Assembly: GCF_947172395.1 (NCBI RefSeq)
Contig: NC_069086.1
Coordinates: forward strand, 14,707,572-14,771,571
Source of the DNA: Bicyclus anynana
Taxonomy: Eukaryota; Arthropoda; Insecta; Lepidoptera; Nymphalidae
Direction of reading: 5' to 3'
DNA: 64,000 bases
The translations under genes were made by a program, and so were the position numbers. The notes beneath the pieces were generated by a model. It had not been told where the DNA came from, made no database searches, and saw nothing but the letters and a program-made list of their open reading frames with translations. Below are positions 51,386-63,200 of the stretch, piece by piece. Positions within the stretch are counted from its first letter, which is position 1. Each line of letters begins with the position of its first letter.

Positions 51386-51799
51386 AATCAAAAAATCAAA
51401 AAAATATCGTGTGAGATTATCAATTTAAAATGAAAAGTGTAGGTACACCTACTTTGATATTTTTCGTCTTAATTTAGTCGTTCCCCGTTGTATCCCGGCA
51501 TGTTAGTTGAACCAAAATGTCGATCACCCATTAGGTACAAATAAATAACCCGTGCTATGTGGTTGTAGAGCTGTAAAGATTTACAAATAACTGAAAAATT
51601 ACTCGTATATATATGTATGTATAAATATTGTAAATATACAAATTGTATTATATGGCATATGTATCGCACTGTATATTATATAAGTTGATATTTCTTAGTA
51701 TTTTGTTACATATTTAACTATTTTCTTTTTTTATGCGTTATTTTCTTTTATATATTACTTCTGTACACCCTAGCCTATATCTTTATAATTTTTATTATT

Positions 51800-51945
51800 A
51801 GTTTCTTATAGTTAGGTTGCTTGGAAGAGATCGCTTTTTAGCGATAAGGCCGTTTTTTTTTTTTTTCATTATTTTCTTGTATTGTATGTTTCTTTGTGGT
51901 GTACAATAAAGTATATTTCATTTCATTTCATTTCAAAAATTCTGT
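51800..51945 (+). mobile_element. LINE 3' tail (copied at 55115-55260)
   Basis: GTTAGGTTGCTTGGAAGAGA, CGCTTTTTAGCGATAAGGCC, poly-T, GTGGTGTACAATAAAGTATA, then repeats of TTTCA. Same type as 21748-22078. Confidence 0.75.
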
Positions 51946-52890
51946 CGCCAAGGTGTTGCTATTGTTACTCGCCGTACATCCGAAATGTTTCGCAAAATAC
52001 TTATGCAGTTTAGGTCCACCTTAAAGGTCGCTACCCATACCTACCATCTTACGAAATAGTTAAATTCATTATAGACTATCCAAAAAGTCTTTTTTTTTTA
52101 CAATTTTTTACAATTTGTACATAATGCCTAGTTGAGAACCTTATGAACGCCGCCGCACTGTTGTTTTGAAAGTGACGCACCAAATTTTCCGCCACGATTC
52201 ACGACCGCTGACATTTCGCAGAAGATTTTTTCATCGCAAAACAGTGAGGTCGATCCTTTGTGCTATTTCAGGAAAACTTGGGAAACGGCCAAATCTCTCT
52301 CCAAACGGACATTCGACGCAGTTCAATATGCGCGAAGGGTCTTTGATCTGGACCAGTGATACGGGAAAATTATTTTTATGCACCTGGAAATAGGATTCAA
52401 ATTTGAGCAAGTCTTGTCACGTACACACATTTACGAGTTTTCTTTGTTTAGAAAATATCCAGATGAGAAAATTAGCAGTGGTTGGAACATAAAGTAACCT
52501 TGATATTTAATGTAGGTAAAATTTATATTTGTTTTTGTTTTCAGAAATATAGAGTTAATGTTTTGCTACTAAATAACACGATTCGACAACAGCCGCTGTA
52601 GAATATGTAGGATAACCTTGTAAAACGATTTTGTTTTTAAACCAAAATAGTAATTCGACTAGGATTGTGTGAAACTATTTTGATTTTTGTGTTAATAGGC
52701 ATCTAAACATAGATACGTATAGTCTGGCAAGTTCATTAAAGACACTCCCATGATATGCGGGCGACGGGGGAAATACTGTGTGGGTGTGAAATCGTGCGTG
52801 CGGTGCAGTGGTGGGTTTTTCATTCATCGCTACACGCCCCCCGGCCTACGCGAACCATCAAAAGTGTTACGAACGAACTTGCCAAGCTAT

Positions 52891-53090
52891 AGTTCATCAT
52901 CATCATCATATCAGCCGATATGATGATGATGATGATGACATAGGCCTTTTGTAGGGACTTCCAAACATCACAATATTGAGCCACCTGCATCCAGCGAACT
53001 CCTGCGACTCGCTTGATGTCGTCAGTCCACCTGGTGTGGCGTCTACCAACACTGCGCTTTGTAGTTTGTTGTATTAAGCTATAGTTATAT
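52891..53090 (-). mobile_element. LINE RT C-terminal fragment (copied at 56211-56400)
   Basis: The minus strand encodes SVGRRHTRWTDDIKRVAGVR, then WMQVAQYCDVWKSLQKAYV, a hallmark of the C-terminus of a common insect non-LTR polymerase, ending in a GATGATGATGAT tail. In unit 1 the final codons are overwritten by a palindrome; unit 2 keeps the expected YVLQRTSR ending. Confidence 0.8.
52894..52938. repeat. New palindrome in duplication unit 1
   Basis: CATCATCATCATCATATC, AGCC, GATATGATGATGATGATG. Unit 2 has CAGCCTGGACGTCCTCTGTA at the corresponding place (56228 onward). Confidence 0.93.
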
Positions 53091-53579
53091 GTGAGAAATG
53101 CGTGCAAGGCTAAAGGAAGCTCTTGAGTTCGGGTATATTTAGCAATCGCCACGTGTAAGTTAGAGGTTACATTAATAGCCGATTTCCGCCATATTGGTGC
53201 GACTGCGCAGAGTAAGCGCTCTCGGTTTGCACAAACACGTCTTTCCAATATGTTATTCTTATTTACACAATAAACATGTTTCCACTGTATATTTTATTTA
53301 GGATACATAATTCTTAAGCCATAAATATATCCTTACTATTGACATTAAATACTAAAATGTCGTTGTTACACCTAAAACGTTATATACCCATTACCCAGAC
53401 TATTTCACATTACTTTATCAAGTTAAGTATATTGAGATAGGCTGTAGACAAGTTATAACATTTGAATTTGTTGAATTTTCTCGAATGGGGAGAGGTCCTC
53501 GATTAGTTTCTAGAGACAACACAGCATCACGCTTAGGACCGGCCGGTCTTGAATTCGATCAGTTCCCTTAGTTGTATAG

Positions 53580-53867
53580 CAGACTACAAAAGAAAATATT
53601 CAGGTATGCAGGTTTCCTCATGGTTTTCCTTCACGTGCTTCAAAGTGTGATAAGCCACGTGATATTTAATTTCTTAAAATACACATAACTTAATTGTTAT
53701 GGGTACTTACATATCCCAGACTGGATTAGAACCTACACTCTCCGAATTAAATGCAGATGTCAATGGTCATATCCACTGGACCATATTATTTGCTTGGTTA
53801 ATTAGTAAATTAAAGTTTTTATTTGAACGTGATAGAAATAGTTATTTTCTCAAAATTTGCTGATCTT
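53580..53867 (-). mobile_element. Spacer between duplication units, mainly a decayed S1 SINE
   Basis: Plus strand ATTCAGGTATGCAGGTTTCC, ACGTGATATTTAATTTCTTA, GACTGGATTAGAACCTACAC, ATATCCACTGGACCATA. About 30 % diverged in places by eye, older than the S1 copies in the units. Confidence 0.75.
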
Positions 53868-56800
53868 ATTCAGATGAGGTTTTCGTCATATTTTTAGGGA
53901 AGTTTTCAGTATAGTTTGCTTGTCCATGAAAAACAAATGTTCTTTGTCGCGTTTGTTTTTATTGCCTTGATAAATATTTATTACAAGCATGCGGTTCACA
54001 CATTTTTGCGTATGTCATTAGACACGTAATGTAGCTATTAACTACACATACATCCTGCTTGAGTTGATTGCGTATGGATGGATTACTCAAAGCTGATTTT
54101 AATTATTTTAACCTTGTGTATCTAAGTACATACGAAAGTGGCTTCCTTCTCTCACGACCTAGTTCGGCGAGCGTTGTGTATTGAGAGCATAAATAAAGTC
54201 TACGTTGCGGTGAAACTATTTCATCACACACGAAAGGCGTGATACAGTGTTAACACCTAAATCTATGTACCTACCTACCCAAATGGAAAACTACTGAAAA
54301 CAGCCGAAACAAAATAAGAATTGGTGGCTCTTTTCTTGGATTAGCTATTAATTCTCTTCCTTTATATCGTGTGTCTTAAAATGCACACAACTGAAAAGTT
54401 GGAGGTGCATGCCCCGGACCGGATTCGAACCCACACCCTCCGGAATCGGAGGCAGAGGTCGTATCCACTGGGCTATCACGGCTTTTCAGTTGTGTGCATT
54501 TTAAGAAATTAAATATCATGTGTTTCTAACGGTTAAGAAAAAACATCGTGAGGAAACCTGCATACCAAAGAATTTTCGTAATTCTCTGTGTATGTGAAGT
54601 CTGCCAATCCGCATTGGGCCATCGTGGTGGACTATTGGCCTAACCCCTCTCATACTGAGAGGAGACTCGAGCTCAGCAGTGAGCCGTATATGGGTTGATC
54701 AAATCAAAAAATCAAAAAAATATCGTGTGAGATTATCAATTTAAAATGAAAAGTGTAGGTACACCTACTTTGATATTTTTCGTCTTAATTTAGTCGTTCC
54801 CCGTTGTATCCCGGCATGTTAGTTGAACCAAAATGTCGATCACCCATTAGGTACAAATAAATAACCCGTGCTATGTGGTTGTAGAGCTGTAAAGATTTAC
54901 AAATAACTGAAAAATTACTCGTATATATATGTATGTATAAATATTGTAAATATACAAATTGTATTATATGGCATATGTATCGCACTGTATATTATATAAG
55001 TTGATATTTCTTAGTATTTTGTTACATATTTAACTATTTTCTTTTTTTATGCGTTATTTTCTTTTATATATTACTTCTGTACACCCTAGCCTATATCTTT
55101 ATAATTTTTATTATTAGTTTCTTATAGTTAGGTTGCTTGGAAGAGATCGCTTTTTAGCGATAAGGCCGTTTTTTTTTTTTTTCATTATTTTCTTGTATTG
55201 TATGTTTCTTTGTGGTGTACAATAAAGTATATTTCATTTCATTTCATTTCAAAAATTCTGTCGCCAAGGTGTTGCTATTGTTACTCGCCGTACATCCGAA
55301 ATGTTTCGCAAAATACTTATGCAGTTTAGGTCCACCTTAAAGGTCGCTACCCATACCTACCATCTTACGAAATAGTTAAATTCATTATAGACTATCCAAA
55401 AAGTCTTTTTTTTTTACAATTTTTTACAATTTGTACATAATGCCTAGTTGAGAACCTTATGAACGCCGCCGCACTGTTGTTTTGAAAGTGACGCACCAAA
55501 TTTTCCGCCACGATTCACGACCGCTGACATTTCGCAGAAGATTTTTTCATCGCAAAACAGTGAGGTCGATCCTTTGTGCTATTTCAGGAAAACTTGGGAA
55601 ACGGCCAAATCTCTCTCCAAACGGACATTCGACGCAGTTCAATATGCGCGAAGGGTCTTTGATCTGGACCAGTGATACGGGAAAATTATTTTTATGCACC
55701 TGGAAATAGGATTTAAATTTGAGCAAGTCTTGTCACGTACACACATTTACGAGTTTTCTTTGTTTAGAAAATATCCAGATGAGAAAATTAGCAGTGGTTG
55801 GAACATAAAGTAACCTTGATATTTAATGTAGGTAAAATTTATATTTGTTTTTGTTTTCAGAAATATAGAGTTAATGTTTTGCTACTAAATAACACGATTC
55901 GACAACAGCCGCTGTAGAATATGTAGGATAACCTTGTAAAACGATTTTGTTTTTAAACCAAAATAGTAATTCGACTAGGATTGTGTGAAACTATTTTGAT
56001 TTTTGTGTTAATAGGCATCTAAACATAGATACGTATAGTCTGGCAAGTTCATTAAAGACACTCCCATGATATGCGGGCGACGGGGGAAATACTGTGTGGG
56101 TGTGAAATCGTGCGTGCGGTGCAGTGGTGGGTTTTTCATTCATCGCTACACGCCCCCCGGCCTACGCGAACCATCAAAAGTGTTACGAACGAACTTGCCA
56201 AGCTATAGTTCATCATCATCATCATATCAGCCTGGACGTCCTCTGTAGGACATAGGCCTTTTGTAGGGACTTCCAAACATCACAATATTGAGCCACCTGC
56301 ATCCAGCGAACTCCTGCGACTCGCTTGATGTCGTCAGTCCACCTGGTGTGGCGTCTACCAACACTGCGCTTTGTAGTTTGTTGTATTAAGCTATAGTTAT
56401 ATGTGAGAAATGCGTGCAAGGCTAAAGGAAGCTCTTGAGTTCGGGTATATTTAGCAATTGCCACGTGTAAGTTAGAGGTTACATTAATAGCCGATTTCCG
56501 CCATATTGGTGCGACTGCGCAGAGTAAGCGCTCTCGGTTTGCACAAACACGTCTTTCCAATATGTTATTCTTATTTACACAATAAACATGTTTCCACTGT
56601 ATATTTTATTTAGGATACATAATTCTTAAGCCATAAATATATCCTTACTATTGACATTAAATACTAAAATGTCGTTGTTACACCTAAAACGTTATATACC
56701 CATTACCCAGACTATTTCACATTACTTTATCAAGTTAAGTATATTGAGATAGGCTGTAGACAAGTTATAACATTTGAATTTGTTGAATTTTCTCGAATGG

Positions 56801-56890
56801 GGAGAGGTCCTCGATTAGTTTCTAGAGACAACACAGCATCACGCTTAGGACCGGCCGGTCTTGAATTCGATCAGTTCCCTTAGTTGTATA
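53868..56890. repeat. Tandem duplication, unit 2 (about 3.02 kb)
   Basis: Direct repeat of 50526-53579, ending with the same GTTCCCTTAGTTGTATAG. Beyond it the sequence differs (AAAAAGGGATTATGCG). Contains the copies of S1 (54373-54701), LINE tail (55115-55260) and LINE RT fragment (56211-56400). Confidence 0.95.
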
Positions 56891-57215
56891 GAAAAAGGGA
56901 TTATGCGTGTTCTTAGAGATATCACGACATGATATGATATTGGTCCGTTCGCGTTCGCGCGTTCAGGTATCGGGTTTTTTCCGAGATAAAAAGTAGTCAT
57001 ATATTCTGTTCCAAGATCCAATTCATCTCCTTATCCACACAAATCGATCAGCCCTGTAAAAGTGATAGATAGATAGACATACTTATTTTGCACTTAGGGA
57101 TAGGGATTTTTGTACAAGATGATCAATAATCATTTTTGATTGCAGACAAACAGCTAATGGATGAATTAAATTAAAACACAGATTATGTACAACAATTATT
57201 AATGATTTAATGGTA

Positions 57216-60200
57216 TCAGGTGTTGCCGTCCGCGGCGCGCTGTTGTGCCAGTTGCGCCGCCGCGCAGCAGTGCAGCATTAGCGCCGTGAGCGCGCACGCG
57301 CGGCCCTCCCCGCCCTCCTCGCCGCCCGCGTCCAGCGCTGACAGCTCCTCGCGCACCGCTTGAAGCTGGCACGAAAGAATTGTGAACTTTTTTTTTTTTT
57401 TTTTCTTTACAAGTTAGCCCTTGACTACAATCTCACCTGATGGTAAGTGATGATGCAGTCTAAGATGGAAGCGGGCTAACTTGTTAGGAGGAGGATGAAA
57501 ATCCACACCCCTTTCGGTTTCTACACGGCATCGTACCGGAACGCTAAATCGCTTGGCGGTACGTCTTTGCCGGTAGGGTGGTAACTAGCCACGGCCGAAG
57601 CCTCCCACCAGCCAGACCTGGACAAATTAAGAAAATCTCAATCTGCCCAGCCTCAAGGTTGAAGCGGACTAACTTCTGATTTTGTAAAAAAAAAACTTTT
57701 GGACGACCTCCGTGGCGCAGTGGTATGTGCGGTGGATTTACAGACGGATGTCCCCGGCTGGACCGATTGAGGTTTTCTTAATTGGTCCAGGTCTGGCTGG
57801 TACCGCCAAGCAATTTAGCGTTACGGTTCGAAGTTGTGTAGAAAGGGGTGTGGATTGTCATCCTCCTCCTAACAAGTTAGTCCGCTTCAATCTTGATTGC
57901 ATCATCACTTACCATCAGATGAGATTACAGTCAAGGGCTAACTTGTAAAGAATAAAAAAAATCTTGGGAGTAAGTTGGTGAATCTATACTAATATTATAA
58001 AGCTGCATGAAGCGTTTGTTTGTTTGGTTGAACGCGAACTACTGGTCCGATTTGAAAAATTCTTTCAGTGGTAGATAGCCCACTTATCGAGGAAGGCTAT
58101 AGGCTATATATTTTTCCCGTATTCTTAAAGGAACAGGAACTACGCATGTAAAACCGCGCGGTGTCAGCTAGTGCGTTACTAAAAGTGTAATCGGGTAAGG
58201 CTTTTGAGATGCTGCGCCATCTACAGGCATAACGAAACAATGTTTGTTATTTTAAACTACCAGTAGATGGCGTTCTCAGAGAACTTTGAAACAATTCATT
58301 TTTGTATACTTCAAGAACCAACCTGATATGATGCAATAATCTTGAGGCCCATAGATGGCACTTTGATTTTTATTTTTCAAAGAACTTTTACTTAAGTCTT
58401 GTGACTCCGAAGAAAGGCTTTGTACTAACAGCATTGGCCGTTCATTGTAGGCGTTCGTTCCGAACTTGTTGCAATTCTTTGATTCAAAAGGGCATCTACG
58501 AACTGTAGAATTGAAAATATTTGCTCACCATCTCATGGATCTGTGTAGGGGTGAGTTTGGCGGCTAGGTCTGGGGCGGAGTCCCTCGCAGCCGCCAGGAG
58601 AGCGTCGGGGGGCAGAGCGCTGCGCAGCGCTGGCTGCAGCATTGCTGCCACACCTGTGCGCGCCAGCCAGGATGTGCCGCATCCGATGAATGGGTTGCTT
58701 GATTCTAGCGACTGTTTCCTATTGAAAATGGGTATTTGAAATGTTTTTTTTTTGTTACCCTTGTGGGGTAATATTTGGGCAAGGAGGACAACAAGCGGCT
58801 TGTAGGTAGCGCTGGATGCTGGCGGCTCGAGGCCGTCGTGGATGTCCATGCAAGAGGTATGTACAGTATCAATGATGATATAAATATATACACAAACATA
58901 GTATTTTTTTTTAATATGACCAATATTTCCATTCCCGTCCAACTAGTCGGAAAAGACTGTATTGGAGTGGGTACGACAATAGACCAACGGGGCGATGGTG
59001 ATGATTTCGACCGCTCTAACTGTTGAGCTATTGAGGCTTCAAGTATGAACATAATTTGAGAATGGCTGGCCCGATATTAATGATTTTGTGTGTAGAATTT
59101 CTACACACAAAAGAATATATAGTGTAGAATTTCTACAGTAGAAAAATAGGCGGCGTTGTGAATTTTTGAGTAGAGAAATTGGCTCGGGTTTTCTTTTAAA
59201 TTTTTTATATTTGTCGTTTGTTTTATCATTATCTATTTATCATCACCTCGCTTCATCTCGGTATAATTACAATAGATGGTAGAGTTTTAGCTTTCACTTC
59301 AAAAACGAAAAATACTAAATTAGTTTTTCTGGGAAAATGTTTGTTCACTTCTTGTTAATGATCCTCCCACGCTATGCCTGAATTCACGGCCAACTGGTGG
59401 GTAATTACGTATTAATTACCTAATTTTGAACTAATACTTCGTCAAACAAGAGAAAGGCATAAAAATCAAAGTTCGGCATCGTTTTCGTTCACAGCCCTAA
59501 AACGACTTGACTTTTTTTGTTACTTCCAACAATTATCGCCATAATATTACAACAGATTTACTTATACAAAATTTTGTCACTCTAAAAACGCGGCAATCGT
59601 GAGCGGCAAGACACGCGGCATTATCGTGCGGTGTTTAGGTGTGTCTAGGACATACCGCGCAGTATTGTCGCGCACACATTTCTGAGATGTCTATACACTA
59701 ATTATGAGCCAGGGCTGTGTCTCGCGATTGCCGCGCTATGTCTTGACACGCCTGCTAACCTACACCCGCATCGTATTGAAGCAGCGTGGTGGGTCTATAA
59801 TCTCCATATCACCTCTTCTATAATGAGGGAGCCTGGCCCTGTAGACAGTGGTGTGCATAAGGTTTTTAACTGGGGTATACACCATTGGAAAATTCCTTGT
59901 CCAACTACCACCTTGTCTGTGGTCCAACATAGGTTTGTATTGGGTCCTTAGCGCAGGCAGTAGGTACATTTTTGCATCTATTAAGTGCACGCCACTGCCT
60001 GTAGAGTATAGTGGGCCGTTTAAATAGGCAGATATTTCATAATGATGACGTTGAAATTATTTTGCGACATATATATAAGTACCTATATATATACTATACC
60101 TGGGAGTATGACTGGGTGAGGGCGGCAAAGACCGCGAGGACGCGTTGCTCCTCGGCGCAGACAAGGAGTGCGCCGAGCCCGCGCGCCTCAACCCCGCCAC

Positions 60201-63200
60201 CAGCGCACTCATAGCTCCACCACCTTGTAGCGAGAAAGAAAACAGGGATCTTGCTGACTGGTTGATAATAACACGCCGTTCGAAATTCAGCAATAAGTTA
60301 TCCTGAATATGAGTAAGCGTTGAATCAGCTAGCTGCGACACAACCACTCGTTAATTGAGTAGGAAAATCTCGCATCTGATAGATAACCGATTAGTGTTAT
60401 CATTCCATTATTGGTTCTATTGTTATTATTCCATAAATGTATCACATTGATTAGACAGTGTGACAGCACCTATCACTCTGCGTTGATGTTTTTAAATAGC
60501 CTAGCCAACTTGTAACACAGCTGATATTGATTGCGCGGTTGTCGCATGTTTTTGATTTGCAATCTGAGTATTGTTTTCATTTTAGATAAACAATTTGCGA
60601 TATATTTTTACTAAGGATAAAGGTTATAGCTCATTAAACTTAAACCCAACTGGCGCCTGATTAGTACCACCTAGACGCTCGGTGTCCACTCGTTGACGAC
60701 AGATGGTCATGGATGGTTGAATGCCACGTATCAAGCGTAGTATCAGGATGTAGTGTACTTGTGGACGGCGCATGATTCATTCGGATCCTTCTCGTGCATA
60801 ACGCAAGGCAAGCAGGTCAAACGGGTGGTCACAAAGTGGTCCACTCACCACCCGAGAGTGGTCACCCAGCGGGCGAGCGCACCGAAGTTAATGTAGGTAA
60901 AATCCGACCGCTCAGAGATTGCGTTTTTGACACCTGTCCATGGCAATGAAATATTTAAATACCTTCTATTAACCTTAATAACGAGTAAATACAATAAACG
61001 TATTAATTTTGGGCTAAATTTATTAACAACTTATTAATTAACAATTATAAAAAGTGACATTGACAGGTGTCAGAAACGCAATCTCTGAGCGGCTGGCCTT
61101 TAGTGAATGTATACCTATAGTATTCCATACAAATGCTAACCGCTCGAGGTGAAGCGGTGCTGATCAGATGCTGGGTCCCAATGAGCTATAAATCTTTATA
61201 GGAAAATATATCTACTACAGTTATTCATTTCATATTCATGACTCATTTAACTATGTGTTTCTATAACGCTTGTGTACCTATTCTGGTTATTAACCTTTCA
61301 TATGGGTCCAATAAAAAGTGTTTTCCTCTCCGCAGGCACAGTAGGTCTAAAACTCGTTTGCGTGATTCATAATTTCTCAACGTAGAATTCCCTGTGCGAA
61401 AAGGATGAGTCACTGAAATAAGTAATTTTACGATTTCTTTTCCTTATAAAATACTCAATTGTAATTAAGGTAATTATTAAAATAGTAGCGAAAGTACAAT
61501 TTCAATGATGTCAACTAACTACTTAGTTTACCTACATATAGGTATTACTTGTAGATACTACAGTACCTTTACTAAAGAATGTCCGTGACATCGTCCGCCC
61601 TTAGACCCTTTCTAATCCTGACCCTTAGTTTTTTTAGTGATTTGTTCTTAGCGAATGTTTATACCAACTACCTCCCCGCCAAATTTCATCTTTCTACCAC
61701 AAGCTGTTTCCGAAATTTCGTTTGTATATAAATATTTAAATACTTGGTTTATTGACGTAATTTTTTTTAATATTAGTACATAGGTGTACTAATAATTTTG
61801 CATTGAGGTGATATCTAACATTTCGAAGGCATAAAGTGTTTAATTGGTATTCCATAATATGTGCTAGAAATTGCAAAGTTTATGTTAAGTCATTCCTCAT
61901 TCTAATGAAATAGTAAAAGTACAATCAATGTAATATGCGCTTTAACACATCAGCATAAAGCTTATTTTTAATTGACAGCGAGCATGTAGCATCTAATGAC
62001 GGCAACAAACGAGATCGCAAGATAACATACAAGAGCTATATTGCATTGTCTTTCAATTACAAAATGTGACTCATTATCCTTGAAAATTAAATAAAGCAGG
62101 CCGTACATTTTACTATTAATTGTTGTATTTTTAGTTTGCTAACAACTTGGGGCTTATTCGGGTTGCACAACCAGTGTGTTGGGTAAAAAAAAATGGAATT
62201 TCTAGGAAAACTAGAGGGGTCTTAATTGGATGCGCTCGATAAATCAGGCAACTACGTTTAAAGCCAGTAACTCGATGTTTATAATAAGCACCTCATTTCC
62301 TAATAGCAATATGAAGTCTAATAAAATACTAAATCTATTTCATTTGTATGTACTCGTAAGTCGTATTATTTTTAAGCAATGTTGTAAATTATGTGTGCGC
62401 TATCTACGAATAAGTAATTTTTCCTCTGAAATTCTCTGTGCTCGGCCAAAAGCATTTGTGGTTTAAGTCACTACATCTATGCCACTGAGACATGCCATTT
62501 TCAATATCAACTAATTTTGTAGTTTCTACTCCTAAGATAGGATTAGCATAAGAGTCCTAACCTAATGGCATGGCACCTAACTTCACGCAGTTGCGCAAGC
62601 TTTACTGTACCTACCGTGAGTCTAAATATGACGTCATATGTCGTTTACTACTTGTACAAAGGGAAATACTATAACAACCAATGGTTTTAGTATTTACGGC
62701 ATCTTTAGGGTAGTAAGCGGAGCCTTATAGGGATTTTGGGATTTACTTGAGTGCGAGAAATGGACATAAAGGAATATACTTTACGTTGAGCATCTCAACA
62801 AAGATTACATACCAATGTACCAACGTCCTACATATTTCTGTAGATAAACAAAATGTTCAACAGTGTAATTAATTGACAATGTTTTGGATAAATACTATGT
62901 CATATTAACACAGATAATTCGCTACGGGAATCGCAATAAAATACAGATTACGATTAGGTACTAACAGGGCTTTCAAGGCATCCAACTAGCATGATGACTA
63001 AGGGAACTAAATCGGTGAAAGGCAATAAACATCCAACCAAACAAATGATTCGCAGAACGCACCGCGAATCCACAAGATCTGGGGCAAAACACTGAGATTG
63101 AGAAAAACCTGAGTATAATGTGTCGGTACGTGTTGGAAGAGTCCGGGTGTGTTAATGATTTCGTCACCACTGTAGTAGCTCGTCTGTGCAAAGAAAAACT

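Larger units (their letters stand above)
50526..53579. repeat. Tandem duplication, unit 1 (about 3.05 kb)
   Basis: From TTCAGATGAGGCTTTCGTCA to GTTCCCTTAGTTGTATAG. Virtually every base from about 50618 onward recurs in unit 2 at an offset of 3315-3316 (3312 after base 52935). Only a handful of differences were noticed, for example C/T near 52396 and C/T near 53150. The first roughly 90 bp differ more, with an extra CCTATAAGTATAGGTATTTT here. The unit holds an inverted S1 SINE pair, a LINE tail and a LINE RT fragment. No gene. Confidence 0.95.

Noticed and set aside
51469..51669. Duplicated 66-residue ORF (also at 54785-54985) as a gene pair
   Set aside because: AT-rich chance frame inside a duplicated block of repeats, with no family features. 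The same applies to the 75-residue frames at 52166 and 55482.
52820..53248. 142-residue minus-strand ORF as a host gene
   Set aside because: It contains the C-terminal motif of a non-LTR polymerase (RRHTRWTDDIKRVAG) and belongs to a LINE remnant.
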